In this document: piece by piece, positions 25,353 through 33,090 of the stretch
Layout of the letters: each line of letters begins with the position of its first letter
Position numbering within the stretch: the stretch's first letter is position 1
Assembly (NCBI GenBank): GCA_022510815.1
Contig: JAFLST010000002.1
Coordinates: 1 to 33,891, forward strand
Length of the DNA: 33,891 bases
Direction of reading: 5' to 3'
Source: Christensenellaceae bacterium
Lineage (GTDB): Bacteria; Bacillota; Clostridia; Christensenellales; Aristaeellaceae
Translations under genes and position numbers: made by a program
The notes under the pieces: model-generated
The model's database searches: none
What the model was told of the DNA's origin: nothing
Seen by the model: only the letters and a program-made list of their open reading frames with translations

Positions 25353-25386
25353 GGTCTGCCCGGTCAACCAAGGAGGCGACGGCTCT

Positions 25387-26568
25387 TTGAGCAAGAAGCG
25401 CAACTATACCTACCGCTCCATGCGGGACGAGCGTGAATACGGCCCCTACTGGTACTCCGCGCTGTGGCGGATCATCCGGCCCATCCTTGTGTTTGCGGGC
25501 GCGATGATTGTGGTCATCGGCGTGCTTTACAGTGTCTGGAACAAGGTCTATGATGAATTCCTTGCTCCGGCGGACGCGGCCAGCCAGCAGGAGATCGCCT
25601 TCGCGGTGGAGAGCGGCCAGAGCCTGACCCGCGTGGCGAACAATCTGGAGGAGGCCGGGCTGATCCGCAATCACACGGTCTTCAAGTATTACTGCGACTT
25701 TGCGGGCATGGGCCAGAAGATTCAGGTGGGTTCCTATCTGCTCAAGCCCTCCATGACCATGAGCGAGATTGCTGACCAGCTCACCCGCGGCGACGGCAAC
25801 CCCATCGTGCGCAACATCACCATGATTCCCGGCTGGACCATCGAGGATTTCGCGAATGATCTGGTGAGCAAGGGCGTGCTGACCGATAGCACCGAGTTCC
25901 TTGAGCTCTGCCGCACGGGCGAAGCTTTCTCCGACTACTACTACATCGCGGACGTGCTGGCGACGAAGAATGTCTCCCAGCGCCGTTATGTCCTTGAGGG
26001 CTATCTGTCCGCAAACACCTACGAGGTCTATGTGACCGCCACGGCGGAGGACATCATCCGCCGCCTGCTGAGTCAGACGGAGCGCGCCTTCCCTGCAGAT
26101 TATCAGGAGCGGGCTGAGGAGCTGGGCTACACCATGGATCAGATGCTGACCCTCGCCAGCCTCATCGAAAAGGAAGCCAAGAACTCGGACTTTACGAAGG
26201 TCTCCGCCGTCTTCCACAACCGGCTTGACGCGTCCATGCCCCTGCAGAGCGACGTGACGATTCACTATCTGACGGGCGTGCGCAAGATGAACCTGACCAA
26301 CAGCGATCTGAGTGTGGACAGCCCCTATAACACCTACAAGGTCTCCGGGCTGCCGCTGGGCCCGATCTGCAGCCCCTCGCAGGCCGCGATCAACGCCGCG
26401 CTGTATCCGGATGAGACTTATCGCGCCGAGCGGTATCTGTACTTCTGCGCCAAGGACCCGGAGAGCGGCGAGCTGCATTTCTCCCGGACGCTGCAGGAGC
26501 ATGAGCAGGCCGTGAACATCTACGCGCCGCTGTGGTCGGCCTATGACCAGTCCAGAGGCATTCAGTAA
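25387..26568 (+). CDS. mltG: Endolytic peptidoglycan transglycosylase MltG
   Basis: MltG cuts nascent glycan strands at the membrane and sets glycan length. The 393-residue protein has a short cytosolic N-terminus, one membrane helix (about residues 33-50), a LysM-like region and the YceG-type catalytic domain. EGYLSANTYEV (204-214) and ASLIEKEA with E261 as the catalytic Glu match the family, as does PYNTYKVSGLPLGPICSPS near the C-terminus. The start is TTG at 25387, ten nt after AAGGAGG. The stop overlaps the U32 gene start by one base (TAATG). The mltG-U32 pairing is conserved in Firmicutes. Confidence 0.96.
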   Translation: MSKKRNYTYRSMRDEREYGPYWYSALWRIIRPILVFAGAMIVVIGVLYSVWNKVYDEFLAPADAASQQEIAFAVESGQSLTRVANNLEEAGLIRNHTVFKYYCDFAGMGQKIQVGSYLLKPSMTMSEIADQLTRGDGNPIVRNITMIPGWTIEDFANDLVSKGVLTDSTEFLELCRTGEAFSDYYYIADVLATKNVSQRRYVLEGYLSANTYEVYVTATAEDIIRRLLSQTERAFPADYQERAEELGYTMDQMLTLASLIEKEAKNSDFTKVSAVFHNRLDASMPLQSDVTIHYLTGVRKMNLTNSDLSVDSPYNTYKVSGLPLGPICSPSQAAINAALYPDETYRAERYLYFCAKDPESGELHFSRTLQEHEQAVNIYAPLWSAYDQSRGIQ

Positions 26569-27809
26569 TGACAAGCGCACGGAAGATGCCGGAGCTGCTG
26601 GCTCCGGCGGGAAACATGGCGTCCCTCAGGGCAGCGCTGCACTTCGGCGCAGACGCGGTCTACGGCGGCATGCGGGAGTATGGCCTGCGGGCTTTCGCGG
26701 GCAATTTCGGCGCGGAGGAGCTGCGGGAAGCGGTGCCCCTCTGCCATGCTGCCGGAAAGAAGTTCTATGTGACGCTGAACGTCTTCCCCTTTGAGGATCA
26801 AATGGATGGCTTCGTCGCGGCGGCCCGGCTGGCGAAGGACTGCGGCGTGGACGCAGCCATCGTGAGCGATCTGGGAGCCATCGTGACGCTTCGGGAGCAG
26901 GTGCCGGAGCTGCCGCTGCATGTGAGCACGCAGGCCAGCACCGTCAATGCCGCGGCGGTCAGACACTATCAGGCGCTGGGCTGCAGCCGGGTGATTCTGG
27001 CCCGGGAGGTCAGCCTTGAGCGGATGCGGCTGATGGCGGAAAATGCTCCCGGGATGGAGCTGGAAACCTTCGTGCACGGCGCGGCCTGCATGGCTTACTC
27101 GGGTCGCTGTCTGCTCTCGGCGGCGATGACCGGGCGCAGCGGCAATCAGGGAGCCTGTGCGCAGCCCTGCCGCTGGCAGTATGCCGTGATGGAGCAGAAG
27201 CGGCCCGGCGAGTACCTGCCCGTCAGCGAGGATGAGCACGGCACCTACATCTTCTCCGCGAAGGATTTGAATCTCATGCCCCTGCTGCCGGAGCTGGTTG
27301 CGGCGGGCGTTGCGAGCCTGAAAATCGAGGGCCGCATGAAAACTGAATACTATGTCGCGACGGTGGTCGGAGCCTATCGGCGGGCGCTCGATCTGCTGGC
27401 GGAAGGGGAGAATGCCTTCTGGGAGGCGCTGCCTGCGCTGATGGACGAGCTTGCCTGCGCCAGCCACCGGGACAGCGACACAGGGTTTGCGCTTGGAGCG
27501 CCCAGCCAGCCCGGCGGAGCGGAGGGGTTCCATCAATCCAGAGAGTATGTCGCGCAGGCAGTGGAAGATTCGATGCCCGGTCAGCCCGCGCGCTTTGTAT
27601 TGAAGAACCGCTTCCATGCAGGGGATTCTCTGGAGCTGATGACGCCCGGCGGAATCATCCCGGTGACGGCGGTGCCCTTCCTGCGGGAGAAAACGGGTGA
27701 AACCCTTGATACGCTGGGCGTAGCGGGGGAGCTCATCCGCATGCCGCTGAACTGTCGGGTTCGCACGGGCGATCTGCTGCGCGGCCCGGTGCGGAATCAC
27801 CGAACGTAA
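26568..27809 (+). CDS. U32-family protein, probable tRNA hydroxylation protein TrhP
   Basis: A 413-residue peptidase-U32-family protein. The N-terminus ELLAPAGNMASLRAALHFGADAV and the family signature ETFVHGAACMAYSGRC followed by GACAQPCRWQY are clear, with several conserved Cys that can bind an Fe-S cluster. Family members YrrN/YrrO (TrhP) take part in prephenate-dependent 5-hydroxyuridine formation in tRNA. Location right after mltG matches B. subtilis yrrN. It overlaps mltG by one base, so translation is likely coupled. No protease activity is implied. The YrrN- versus YrrO-type assignment is uncertain. Confidence 0.9.
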   Translation: MTSARKMPELLAPAGNMASLRAALHFGADAVYGGMREYGLRAFAGNFGAEELREAVPLCHAAGKKFYVTLNVFPFEDQMDGFVAAARLAKDCGVDAAIVSDLGAIVTLREQVPELPLHVSTQASTVNAAAVRHYQALGCSRVILAREVSLERMRLMAENAPGMELETFVHGAACMAYSGRCLLSAAMTGRSGNQGACAQPCRWQYAVMEQKRPGEYLPVSEDEHGTYIFSAKDLNLMPLLPELVAAGVASLKIEGRMKTEYYVATVVGAYRRALDLLAEGENAFWEALPALMDELACASHRDSDTGFALGAPSQPGGAEGFHQSREYVAQAVEDSMPGQPARFVLKNRFHAGDSLELMTPGGIIPVTAVPFLREKTGETLDTLGVAGELIRMPLNCRVRTGDLLRGPVRNHRT

Positions 27810-27829
27810 GAGCACTGTAAGATCATATA

Positions 27830-27856
27830 AACATTGCCATGCTGGCAGTGTTTTTC
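27830..27856 (+). terminator. Rho-independent terminator after the U32 gene
   Basis: ACATTGCCA-TGC-TGGCAGTGT stem followed by TTTTC, about 20 nt after the stop codon. Confidence 0.92.
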
Positions 27857-27885
27857 TTGCGCTCATCTCGAATGTGTGGTACAAT
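27857..27885 (+). promoter_or_regulatory. Sigma-A promoter of rex
   Basis: TTGCGC (27857-27862), a 17-nt spacer and TACAAT (27880-27885), just after the preceding terminator. No clear Rex operator palindrome (TTGTGAA..TTCACAA type) was seen here. Confidence 0.65.
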
Positions 27886-27925
27886 CAAAACGACTATAGA
27901 CAAGTCTTAATGAGGAGGCGCATTT

Positions 27926-28576
27926 ATGGCAGGCCGCGTTTCGGAGGCTGTCATTCGCCGTTTGCCGGGATATTATCGTCATCTCTGCGAGCTGGAGACG
28001 GCGGGAGTGACGCAGATTTCCTCGCAGGAGCTGGGCAAGCGGATGCAGCTCACGCCCTCGCAGATCAGGCAGGATATCAATTGCTTCGGCGGCTTTGGCC
28101 GTCAGGGATACGGCTATCGCGTCCCGGAGCTCAAGGCGCATATCGGCGATATTCTGGGGCTGAACAAGGCCCATCGCGTCATCATTATCGGCGCTGGCAA
28201 CATCGGCAGCGCGGTGGCGCAGTATCCGGACTTTGCCCGGGGCGGCTTCAAGACGGTCGCGCTGTTCGACGTGTCGGCGGAGAAGATCGGCGTGCAGGTC
28301 GGGAACATTCCCGTGCGCGGCATGGACGAGCTGGAGGATTTTCTGCGGACGACGGACGTCGACATTGCGGTGCTGGCGACGCCCGCATCCTGCGCTCAGG
28401 AGACGCTCAACCGCCTCTGTGACAGCGGCATCCGCGCGGTATGGAATTTCGCGCCGGTCGATCTGCGGCACCCGGAGGGCGTGGCGGTGGTGAACGTGCA
28501 CCTCAGCGACAGCCTGCAGATCCTGTCCTATAAGATGCTCCATCATGATAACGGCGAACCGGAGGAGAACGCATGA
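27926..28576 (+). CDS. rex: Redox-sensing transcriptional repressor Rex
   Basis: Rex represses fermentation and respiration genes until NADH rises. The 216-residue protein has a winged-helix DNA-binding domain (about residues 1-80) with SSQELGKRMQLTPSQIRQD and the family FGGFGRQGYGY wing. A Rossmann domain follows with IIIGAGNIGSA (86-96), and a C-terminal swapped helix. The ATG at 27926 follows GAGGAGG. The stop overlaps the start of the VanW gene (ATGA), an unusual partner for Rex. Confidence 0.96.
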   Translation: MAGRVSEAVIRRLPGYYRHLCELETAGVTQISSQELGKRMQLTPSQIRQDINCFGGFGRQGYGYRVPELKAHIGDILGLNKAHRVIIIGAGNIGSAVAQYPDFARGGFKTVALFDVSAEKIGVQVGNIPVRGMDELEDFLRTTDVDIAVLATPASCAQETLNRLCDSGIRAVWNFAPVDLRHPEGVAVVNVHLSDSLQILSYKMLHHDNGEPEENA

Positions 28577-30327
28577 GTCAGGGACCCGTGCAAGGGAGTG
28601 GGCGCAACCGCCGGACGGAGCGGAATCGCTCTTTATACGAAAGCAGCGGCAGTGCCAGCCGTGCGGGTTCGCGGACGGTGAAGGGCGAGAAGCAGCCCAT
28701 CGGCCTCTCGGAGGAGCTGCGTGAGCGGCAGGAGCGGTATCGCCAGCAGACGGCCCGAACGGTTGTCTATGATGACCTCGATAGCAGCGGGTATGTCCCT
28801 CCCGTCCGACAGCAGCGGAAGCGGGGCTATTCCGGAAGGCGGCGCGACCGTCATACCGGGCTGTGGCTGGCGGTCTGCGTAGTCTGCTGGCTGTGCATCG
28901 GGAGTCTCGCGCTGTTCATCGCGCCGCAGATACTGGGCGTGCATTACGCGTCCATGCCCAACTATGCCTTTGTGGGCGGAAGCATCATCCGCTTTGACCG
29001 CAGCGATTATGAGCGCTATCTGGAGCTTCGCCGAGCGATGAGCAGCGACGTGATCTACTCCGGTGTATGGATCGACGGCGTCAACGTCGGCGGCATGACC
29101 CGGGAGCAGGCCATGCAGACTGTTGGGCAGACGGAAGCCACGGGCGGCGGCGATTTCTCCATCGACATTCAGATCGGGAACGCCAGATGGACGATTGATT
29201 CCACGATGGTGCCCATGACGCGCAACATGTCGGCGGTGGTTGATCAGGCCTACGCGCTGGGGCGCGGCAACACCACGAACATCCGCGGCACGCGGGTCAC
29301 GCCCTTTCAGGAGCGCCTGAACACCGTCATGGGCCTGCAGACCAATCAGGCGGCTTTTTCCACCGAGATGACTTATGACCGGCCCACGGTGCGTGGCCTC
29401 GTGGACGCGATCGTTTCCTTTGTCAATCACGATCCCGTGAACGCCTCTGTGGAGTCCTTCAATTTCGGCACCAAGAGCTTCACCTTCACCAGCGACGAGG
29501 CGGGCGCATACGTCGATGCGGACAGCCTGTACGCGCAGATCATTCAGTGCTTGGATGGCGGCATGCGGTATGCGACGGTTAACGTGGAGCCGCAGGTGCT
29601 GCTTGCTCAGGTCACCAAGGCCGAGCTGATGAACTCCTTCCGGATGATCTCCAGCTACACCACCAGTACCACCTCCAACAGCAACCGCAACACCAATATC
29701 GACCTGTCTGCGCAGGCCATCAATGGCGTGACGGTGAACCCGGGGGAGACATTCTCCTTTAACCGCACCACGGGGCAGCGCACGCCTGAGAAGGGCTACA
29801 AGGAAGCGGCGGCCATCTCCGGCGGTCAGAGTGTGCCTGAGGTCGGCGGCGGCGTGTGTCAGACCAGCTCGACCCTGTTCAACGCTGTGGCCCGCGCGAA
29901 CCTTGAGATCGTCGATCGCAGCCCCCATGCCTGGCCCTCGGACTATGTGGAGAAGGGCATGGACGCCACGGTCAACTGGCCCGATCTTGATTTCAAGTTC
30001 AAGAATAACACTGACTGGCCAATTTTCATCGTCGCCAACTATTCCAACCGCAAGATCACCGTAGAGCTCTATGGGATGAGTCTGGGCGACGGCGTGAGCA
30101 TTGATTTGGAGAGCGTGACCACCTACACCCGCGAGCCTCCCAAGGAGATCAATTACGTCAAGAACAGCAGTCTGCCCGCGGGAACTCAGAAGACGACGAT
30201 CAAGGCCCGCACAGGCTATACCGTCGAGACGTGGCAGATATGGTATCAGAACGGGCAGGAGGTCGACCGGAAGCTACTGTGCACCTCCAATTACCGCATG
30301 TATCAGGAGACCGTCGAGTACAATTGA
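28573..30327 (+). CDS. VanW-domain membrane-anchored envelope protein
   Basis: A 584-residue protein. Residues 1-92 are hydrophilic and basic, probably cytosolic, followed by one membrane helix (about 95-118). The extracellular part has a peptidoglycan-binding-4-like region (about 150-350). The VanW domain (about 375-485) contains NPGETFSFNRTTGQRTPEKG and PEVGGGVCQTSSTLFNAVAR. A C-terminal segment of beta strands ending in TSNYRMYQETVEY resembles a G5 domain. VanW proteins are common in Gram-positives and of unknown function; the name comes from vanB-type clusters, but there are no resistance genes here. The ATG at 28573 has GGAGGAG upstream and overlaps rex. Confidence 0.92.
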   Translation: MSQGPVQGSGRNRRTERNRSLYESSGSASRAGSRTVKGEKQPIGLSEELRERQERYRQQTARTVVYDDLDSSGYVPPVRQQRKRGYSGRRRDRHTGLWLAVCVVCWLCIGSLALFIAPQILGVHYASMPNYAFVGGSIIRFDRSDYERYLELRRAMSSDVIYSGVWIDGVNVGGMTREQAMQTVGQTEATGGGDFSIDIQIGNARWTIDSTMVPMTRNMSAVVDQAYALGRGNTTNIRGTRVTPFQERLNTVMGLQTNQAAFSTEMTYDRPTVRGLVDAIVSFVNHDPVNASVESFNFGTKSFTFTSDEAGAYVDADSLYAQIIQCLDGGMRYATVNVEPQVLLAQVTKAELMNSFRMISSYTTSTTSNSNRNTNIDLSAQAINGVTVNPGETFSFNRTTGQRTPEKGYKEAAAISGGQSVPEVGGGVCQTSSTLFNAVARANLEIVDRSPHAWPSDYVEKGMDATVNWPDLDFKFKNNTDWPIFIVANYSNRKITVELYGMSLGDGVSIDLESVTTYTREPPKEINYVKNSSLPAGTQKTTIKARTGYTVETWQIWYQNGQEVDRKLLCTSNYRMYQETVEYN

Positions 30328-30335
30328 GGCAACAG

Positions 30336-30366
30336 AAAAAGGAGGGTGCGCTGCATCCTCCTTTTG
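30336..30366. terminator. Bidirectional terminator between VanW and GNAT-fusion genes
   Basis: AAAAGGAGG (30337-30345) pairs with CCTCCTTTT (30357-30365), with TGC/GCA continuing inside. The T run on one strand and A run on the other allow function in both directions between the convergent genes. Confidence 0.85.
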
Positions 30367-30368
30367 TG

Positions 30369-31160
30369 TTACCGGCAAAGCTGACCGTGGAAGAACTGCT
30401 CCTGAAACTGAATCTGCCGCAGGATTTCATCATCAGGGATATCGGTGCCATCGGGCGTGACGATCCATTTGTCCTCAATATCGTCGAAGCGGTGATAGAC
30501 GGCGATGACCCGCCCCGTGAACGCATCGACCGGCTCGTCAACGCCAAGCAAGTAGATATCCTGCATGTCGCCGTCCATAGCCGGAATGCCGTCGGCATAG
30601 CCGTAATTGACAGGATACAGGAAGCCTTCCCTTGGATGACGGGAGCCCATGGGACGGTCGATGTGCCCCGAAACGGCGCGCCCGATGAGTGGCGAAACAT
30701 CCGGCAGGCGGCCTGTATGGCGGAAGAAGACGGTCTCCATCTGGGCTGGATTCCATGGCGCGGGGCGCTCGTCCGCCTTGCGGAAGCCGTACTTCTCGTA
30801 GAGCCCCACATGATCGCTCACCAGAAAGACCCGGGAAAAGCCCAATGACGCGGCATAGGCGCTGGCTGCGTCGATCATCTGCTCGCTGAGCCGCTGTCCG
30901 CGATATGGCTCGCCCACAAAGACCATGCCGATATATGGCGTGTAGGGCACATCAGGCAGGCAGTCACGCTCAGTCAGCTCACAGAAGCCCGCGAGCTCAC
31001 CGCTGTCTGTCCACGCAGCAAAAACGCGCTCCCAACCATGAAAAGACCCGGAGCGCATGCCTTGGGCGAGCAGGGAACCAGCAGACCATGAGCAGGCGTC
31101 GGCATAGGCGGCGACAGCTTCCCAGCGCGGGTCTGCGGAGGTTAAGCCTTCAATGATCAT
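30369..31160 (-). CDS. GNAT acetyltransferase fused to inorganic-pyrophosphatase-like domain
   Basis: A 263-residue two-domain protein. Residues 1-150 form a GNAT fold with YIGMVFVGEPYRGQRLSEQM (76-95; acetyl-CoA loop) and LYEKYGFRKA (120-129). Residues 155-263 match the short pyrophosphatase-like family of Clostridia: IDRPMGSRHP (167-176), YPVNYGYADG (182-191), DGDMQDIYLL (196-205) and DDIEDKWIV (226-234), keeping acidic residues that bind metal in true PPases. The substrate is unknown. The start overlaps the TetR stop (ATGA), so it is co-translated with that regulator and probably controlled by it. Whether the PPase half is active is unclear. Confidence 0.85.
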   Translation of the reverse strand: MIIEGLTSADPRWEAVAAYADACSWSAGSLLAQGMRSGSFHGWERVFAAWTDSGELAGFCELTERDCLPDVPYTPYIGMVFVGEPYRGQRLSEQMIDAASAYAASLGFSRVFLVSDHVGLYEKYGFRKADERPAPWNPAQMETVFFRHTGRLPDVSPLIGRAVSGHIDRPMGSRHPREGFLYPVNYGYADGIPAMDGDMQDIYLLGVDEPVDAFTGRVIAVYHRFDDIEDKWIVTPDGTDIPDDEILRQIQFQEQFFHGQLCR

Positions 31161-31729
31161 ACAATACCGTCCCGGATATCCTGCTTCAGCTTGAGCGCAG
31201 CTGCTTCATAGGCGCCCTTGAGGATCGCCAGCAGACGTTCCTCCGAGATGCAGCAGGCTTTGGTAGCAATGCTGACAGCCAGACCATGGGTGAAAATCCA
31301 CAGCCATCCATGCAGCACCTTCGCCTGCTGGACGGTGAAATCACCATGCTGCTGAATCATCGACACGAGCTCCTCCGATACCGGAAGCATCTGCTCAATG
31401 TCAACGGTGGTGTCGTGCATAAAGAGTAGCTTGAACAGCTCGGATTCATCGCGCGCAAAATGCACATAGGAAAGTCCGACGGTCAGATAAGGCGTGTCGC
31501 TGCTGCGAAGAGCCTGCAGCATATACTCCTTCATCATTTCCTGCGCCAGCTCAATCACGCCGGCACGCAGCTCGTCCATCCCGGAGAAAAGCCGGAAAAT
31601 AGGCTGCGTTGAGCTGCCCAGCTCCTGTGCGACAGCCCGGGCGTTCAACGCGGAGAGCCCGTCGCGCCGAACCAGTTCAAAGGCGGCGGAGAGTACCGCG
31701 TCACGGGTATAACGAATGACAGGCGGCAT
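31157..31729 (-). CDS. TetR-family transcriptional regulator
   Basis: A 190-residue protein with a TetR-like N-terminal helix-turn-helix: a leading helix TRDAVLSAAFELVRRDG, ALNARAVAQELGSSTQPIFRLF as HTH (about residues 27-48), then MDELRAGV. The all-helical C-terminal domain should bind an unknown ligand and mediate dimerisation. The ATG at 31727-31729 is preceded by GGAGGAGG; a longer frame to 31762 lacks such a site. It overlaps the GNAT-pyrophosphatase gene, which is the likely target together with its own promoter. Confidence 0.88.
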   Translation of the reverse strand: MPPVIRYTRDAVLSAAFELVRRDGLSALNARAVAQELGSSTQPIFRLFSGMDELRAGVIELAQEMMKEYMLQALRSSDTPYLTVGLSYVHFARDESELFKLLFMHDTTVDIEQMLPVSEELVSMIQQHGDFTVQQAKVLHGWLWIFTHGLAVSIATKACCISEERLLAILKGAYEAAALKLKQDIRDGIV

Positions 31730-31760
31730 GTTTGTTCCTCCTCCATAACAAATCATGAAC

Positions 31761-31790
31761 ATTGTATACGATGCGTAAGCCGTGTGTCAA
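31761..31790 (-). promoter_or_regulatory. Sigma-A promoter of the TetR-GNAT operon
   Basis: On the minus strand a perfect TTGACA (31785-31790) precedes TATACAAT (31761-31768), giving a 16-nt spacer to TATACA or 18 nt to TACAAT. TCATGA, a 6-bp palindrome just downstream, could be part of an operator, but the flanks are not symmetric. Confidence 0.75.
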
Positions 31791-31884
31791 GGAAATCAGA
31801 GAAATAACACATAATGTTTTTTCAATATTCACATTTCTTCGGCTTATCTCAACAGCAGTTGACAACCTGCTTGCGCAGCCTCGT

Positions 31885-33090
31885 TCAGCGGACGCGCCTG
31901 CCGAAGGTGTAGGGGTTCACCCTTGTCTGCGGCGTGAGGATGGTACCGGAAAGGCTGCGGTTCTTGGTGACGTTGAGCACCAGCGCAACGCCGCCCATGT
32001 TGGTGACCATGTTGGAGCCGCCATAGGAGAGGAAGGGCAGGGGAATGCCTGTGATGGGCATCAGGCCCAGCGCCATGCCGATATTCTCAAAGACGTGGAA
32101 GAGCAGCATGCCGATAACCCCGGAAATGATGAGCATACCGTATTTGTCGCGGGTAAAGGCGGCAAGGTAGACCATGCGCAGGATGATGAGCAGGTACCAC
32201 AGGAGGAGCGCCGCGCAGCCCACGAAGCCGAAGGCCTCGCCGATGGTAGCGTAGATGAAGTCCGTCCAGTCGGCGGGCACATAGTTGAGTTGGGACATGG
32301 AGCCGTCCACAAACATGCCGATGCCCCACAGGCCGCCGGAACCGATGGCCATCTGGGACTGCAGCATCTGGTAAGCGTCGTCTTGCGGGGACAGCTCGGG
32401 GTTGATGAAGGCCAGAATGCGGTTGATACGATAATCGTCAATGCCAAAGGCGACCATGAAGCCATAGAGGGCCAGAACCATCAGCACAGCGACGGCCGCC
32501 AGTGTCAGCAGCAGACGCATATCCACGCCGGAGAAATACATCATGACCGCCGCGAGGAAAATGATCACCAGCAGCGATCCCGTCTCGCCGGAGAGCAGGA
32601 TGATGGCGCCCGGGCCCAGAATCAGCGCCATGACATGGAGGAAGTCGCGGATGGTTCCCATGGGGCGGTCGGAGCGGGCCAGCGTTTTTGCCAGCATCAG
32701 GATCATGGCCAGCTTGGCAAACTCCGTCGGCTGGATGGTGAAGCCCCAGATGATATCCAGCCATTGCTTCACGCCCTCGGCGCGGTTGAAGATAGCGACC
32801 AGAAAGACCAGCGCGGTGCTGCCGTAGTAAATCAGCTCCGTGGAGCGGCGCATCAGGTCGAATGGGAAGTTCATGATGACCAGCAGCACCACAGGGGCCA
32901 GCAGCAGGAAGAAGCACTGGCGCAGGGTGAAGTTGGACTCGACGATGTGGCCCAGCAGGGTCTCCGCGGTGGAGGTGGGCGTGTAAGTCGCAACGCACAC
33001 CGCCAGCACGCCGAACAGGGAAATGACCGCGACCATGATGATGAGCGGCCAGTCAATATGGGCGCTGGAGCGTCTGTTTTCAGCGATCAA
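31885..33090 (-). CDS. rodA: Rod-shape SEDS protein RodA (peptidoglycan glycosyltransferase)
   Basis: RodA polymerises glycan from lipid II for cell elongation. The 401-residue protein has about ten hydrophobic segments. SEDS hallmarks include GFTIQPTEFAKLA, the QSQMAIGSGGLWG loop, DFIYATIGEAFGFVG, and the C-terminal ITGIPLPFLSYGGSNMV. The start is TTG at 33088-33090, nine nt after AAGGAGG, overlapping the minD stop by 11 nt. This is the usual minD-rodA linkage, without a minE gene between. No clear terminator follows; the 120 nt to the TetR promoter hold nothing else I can recognise. Confidence 0.96.
   Translation of the reverse strand: MIAENRRSSAHIDWPLIIMVAVISLFGVLAVCVATYTPTSTAETLLGHIVESNFTLRQCFFLLLAPVVLLVIMNFPFDLMRRSTELIYYGSTALVFLVAIFNRAEGVKQWLDIIWGFTIQPTEFAKLAMILMLAKTLARSDRPMGTIRDFLHVMALILGPGAIILLSGETGSLLVIIFLAAVMMYFSGVDMRLLLTLAAVAVLMVLALYGFMVAFGIDDYRINRILAFINPELSPQDDAYQMLQSQMAIGSGGLWGIGMFVDGSMSQLNYVPADWTDFIYATIGEAFGFVGCAALLLWYLLIILRMVYLAAFTRDKYGMLIISGVIGMLLFHVFENIGMALGLMPITGIPLPFLSYGGSNMVTNMGGVALVLNVTKNRSLSGTILTPQTRVNPYTFGRRVR

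Noticed and set aside
28573-30327. Vancomycin resistance gene
   Set aside because: VanW domains are widespread in Gram-positive envelope proteins; no vanHAX/vanRS genes are present.
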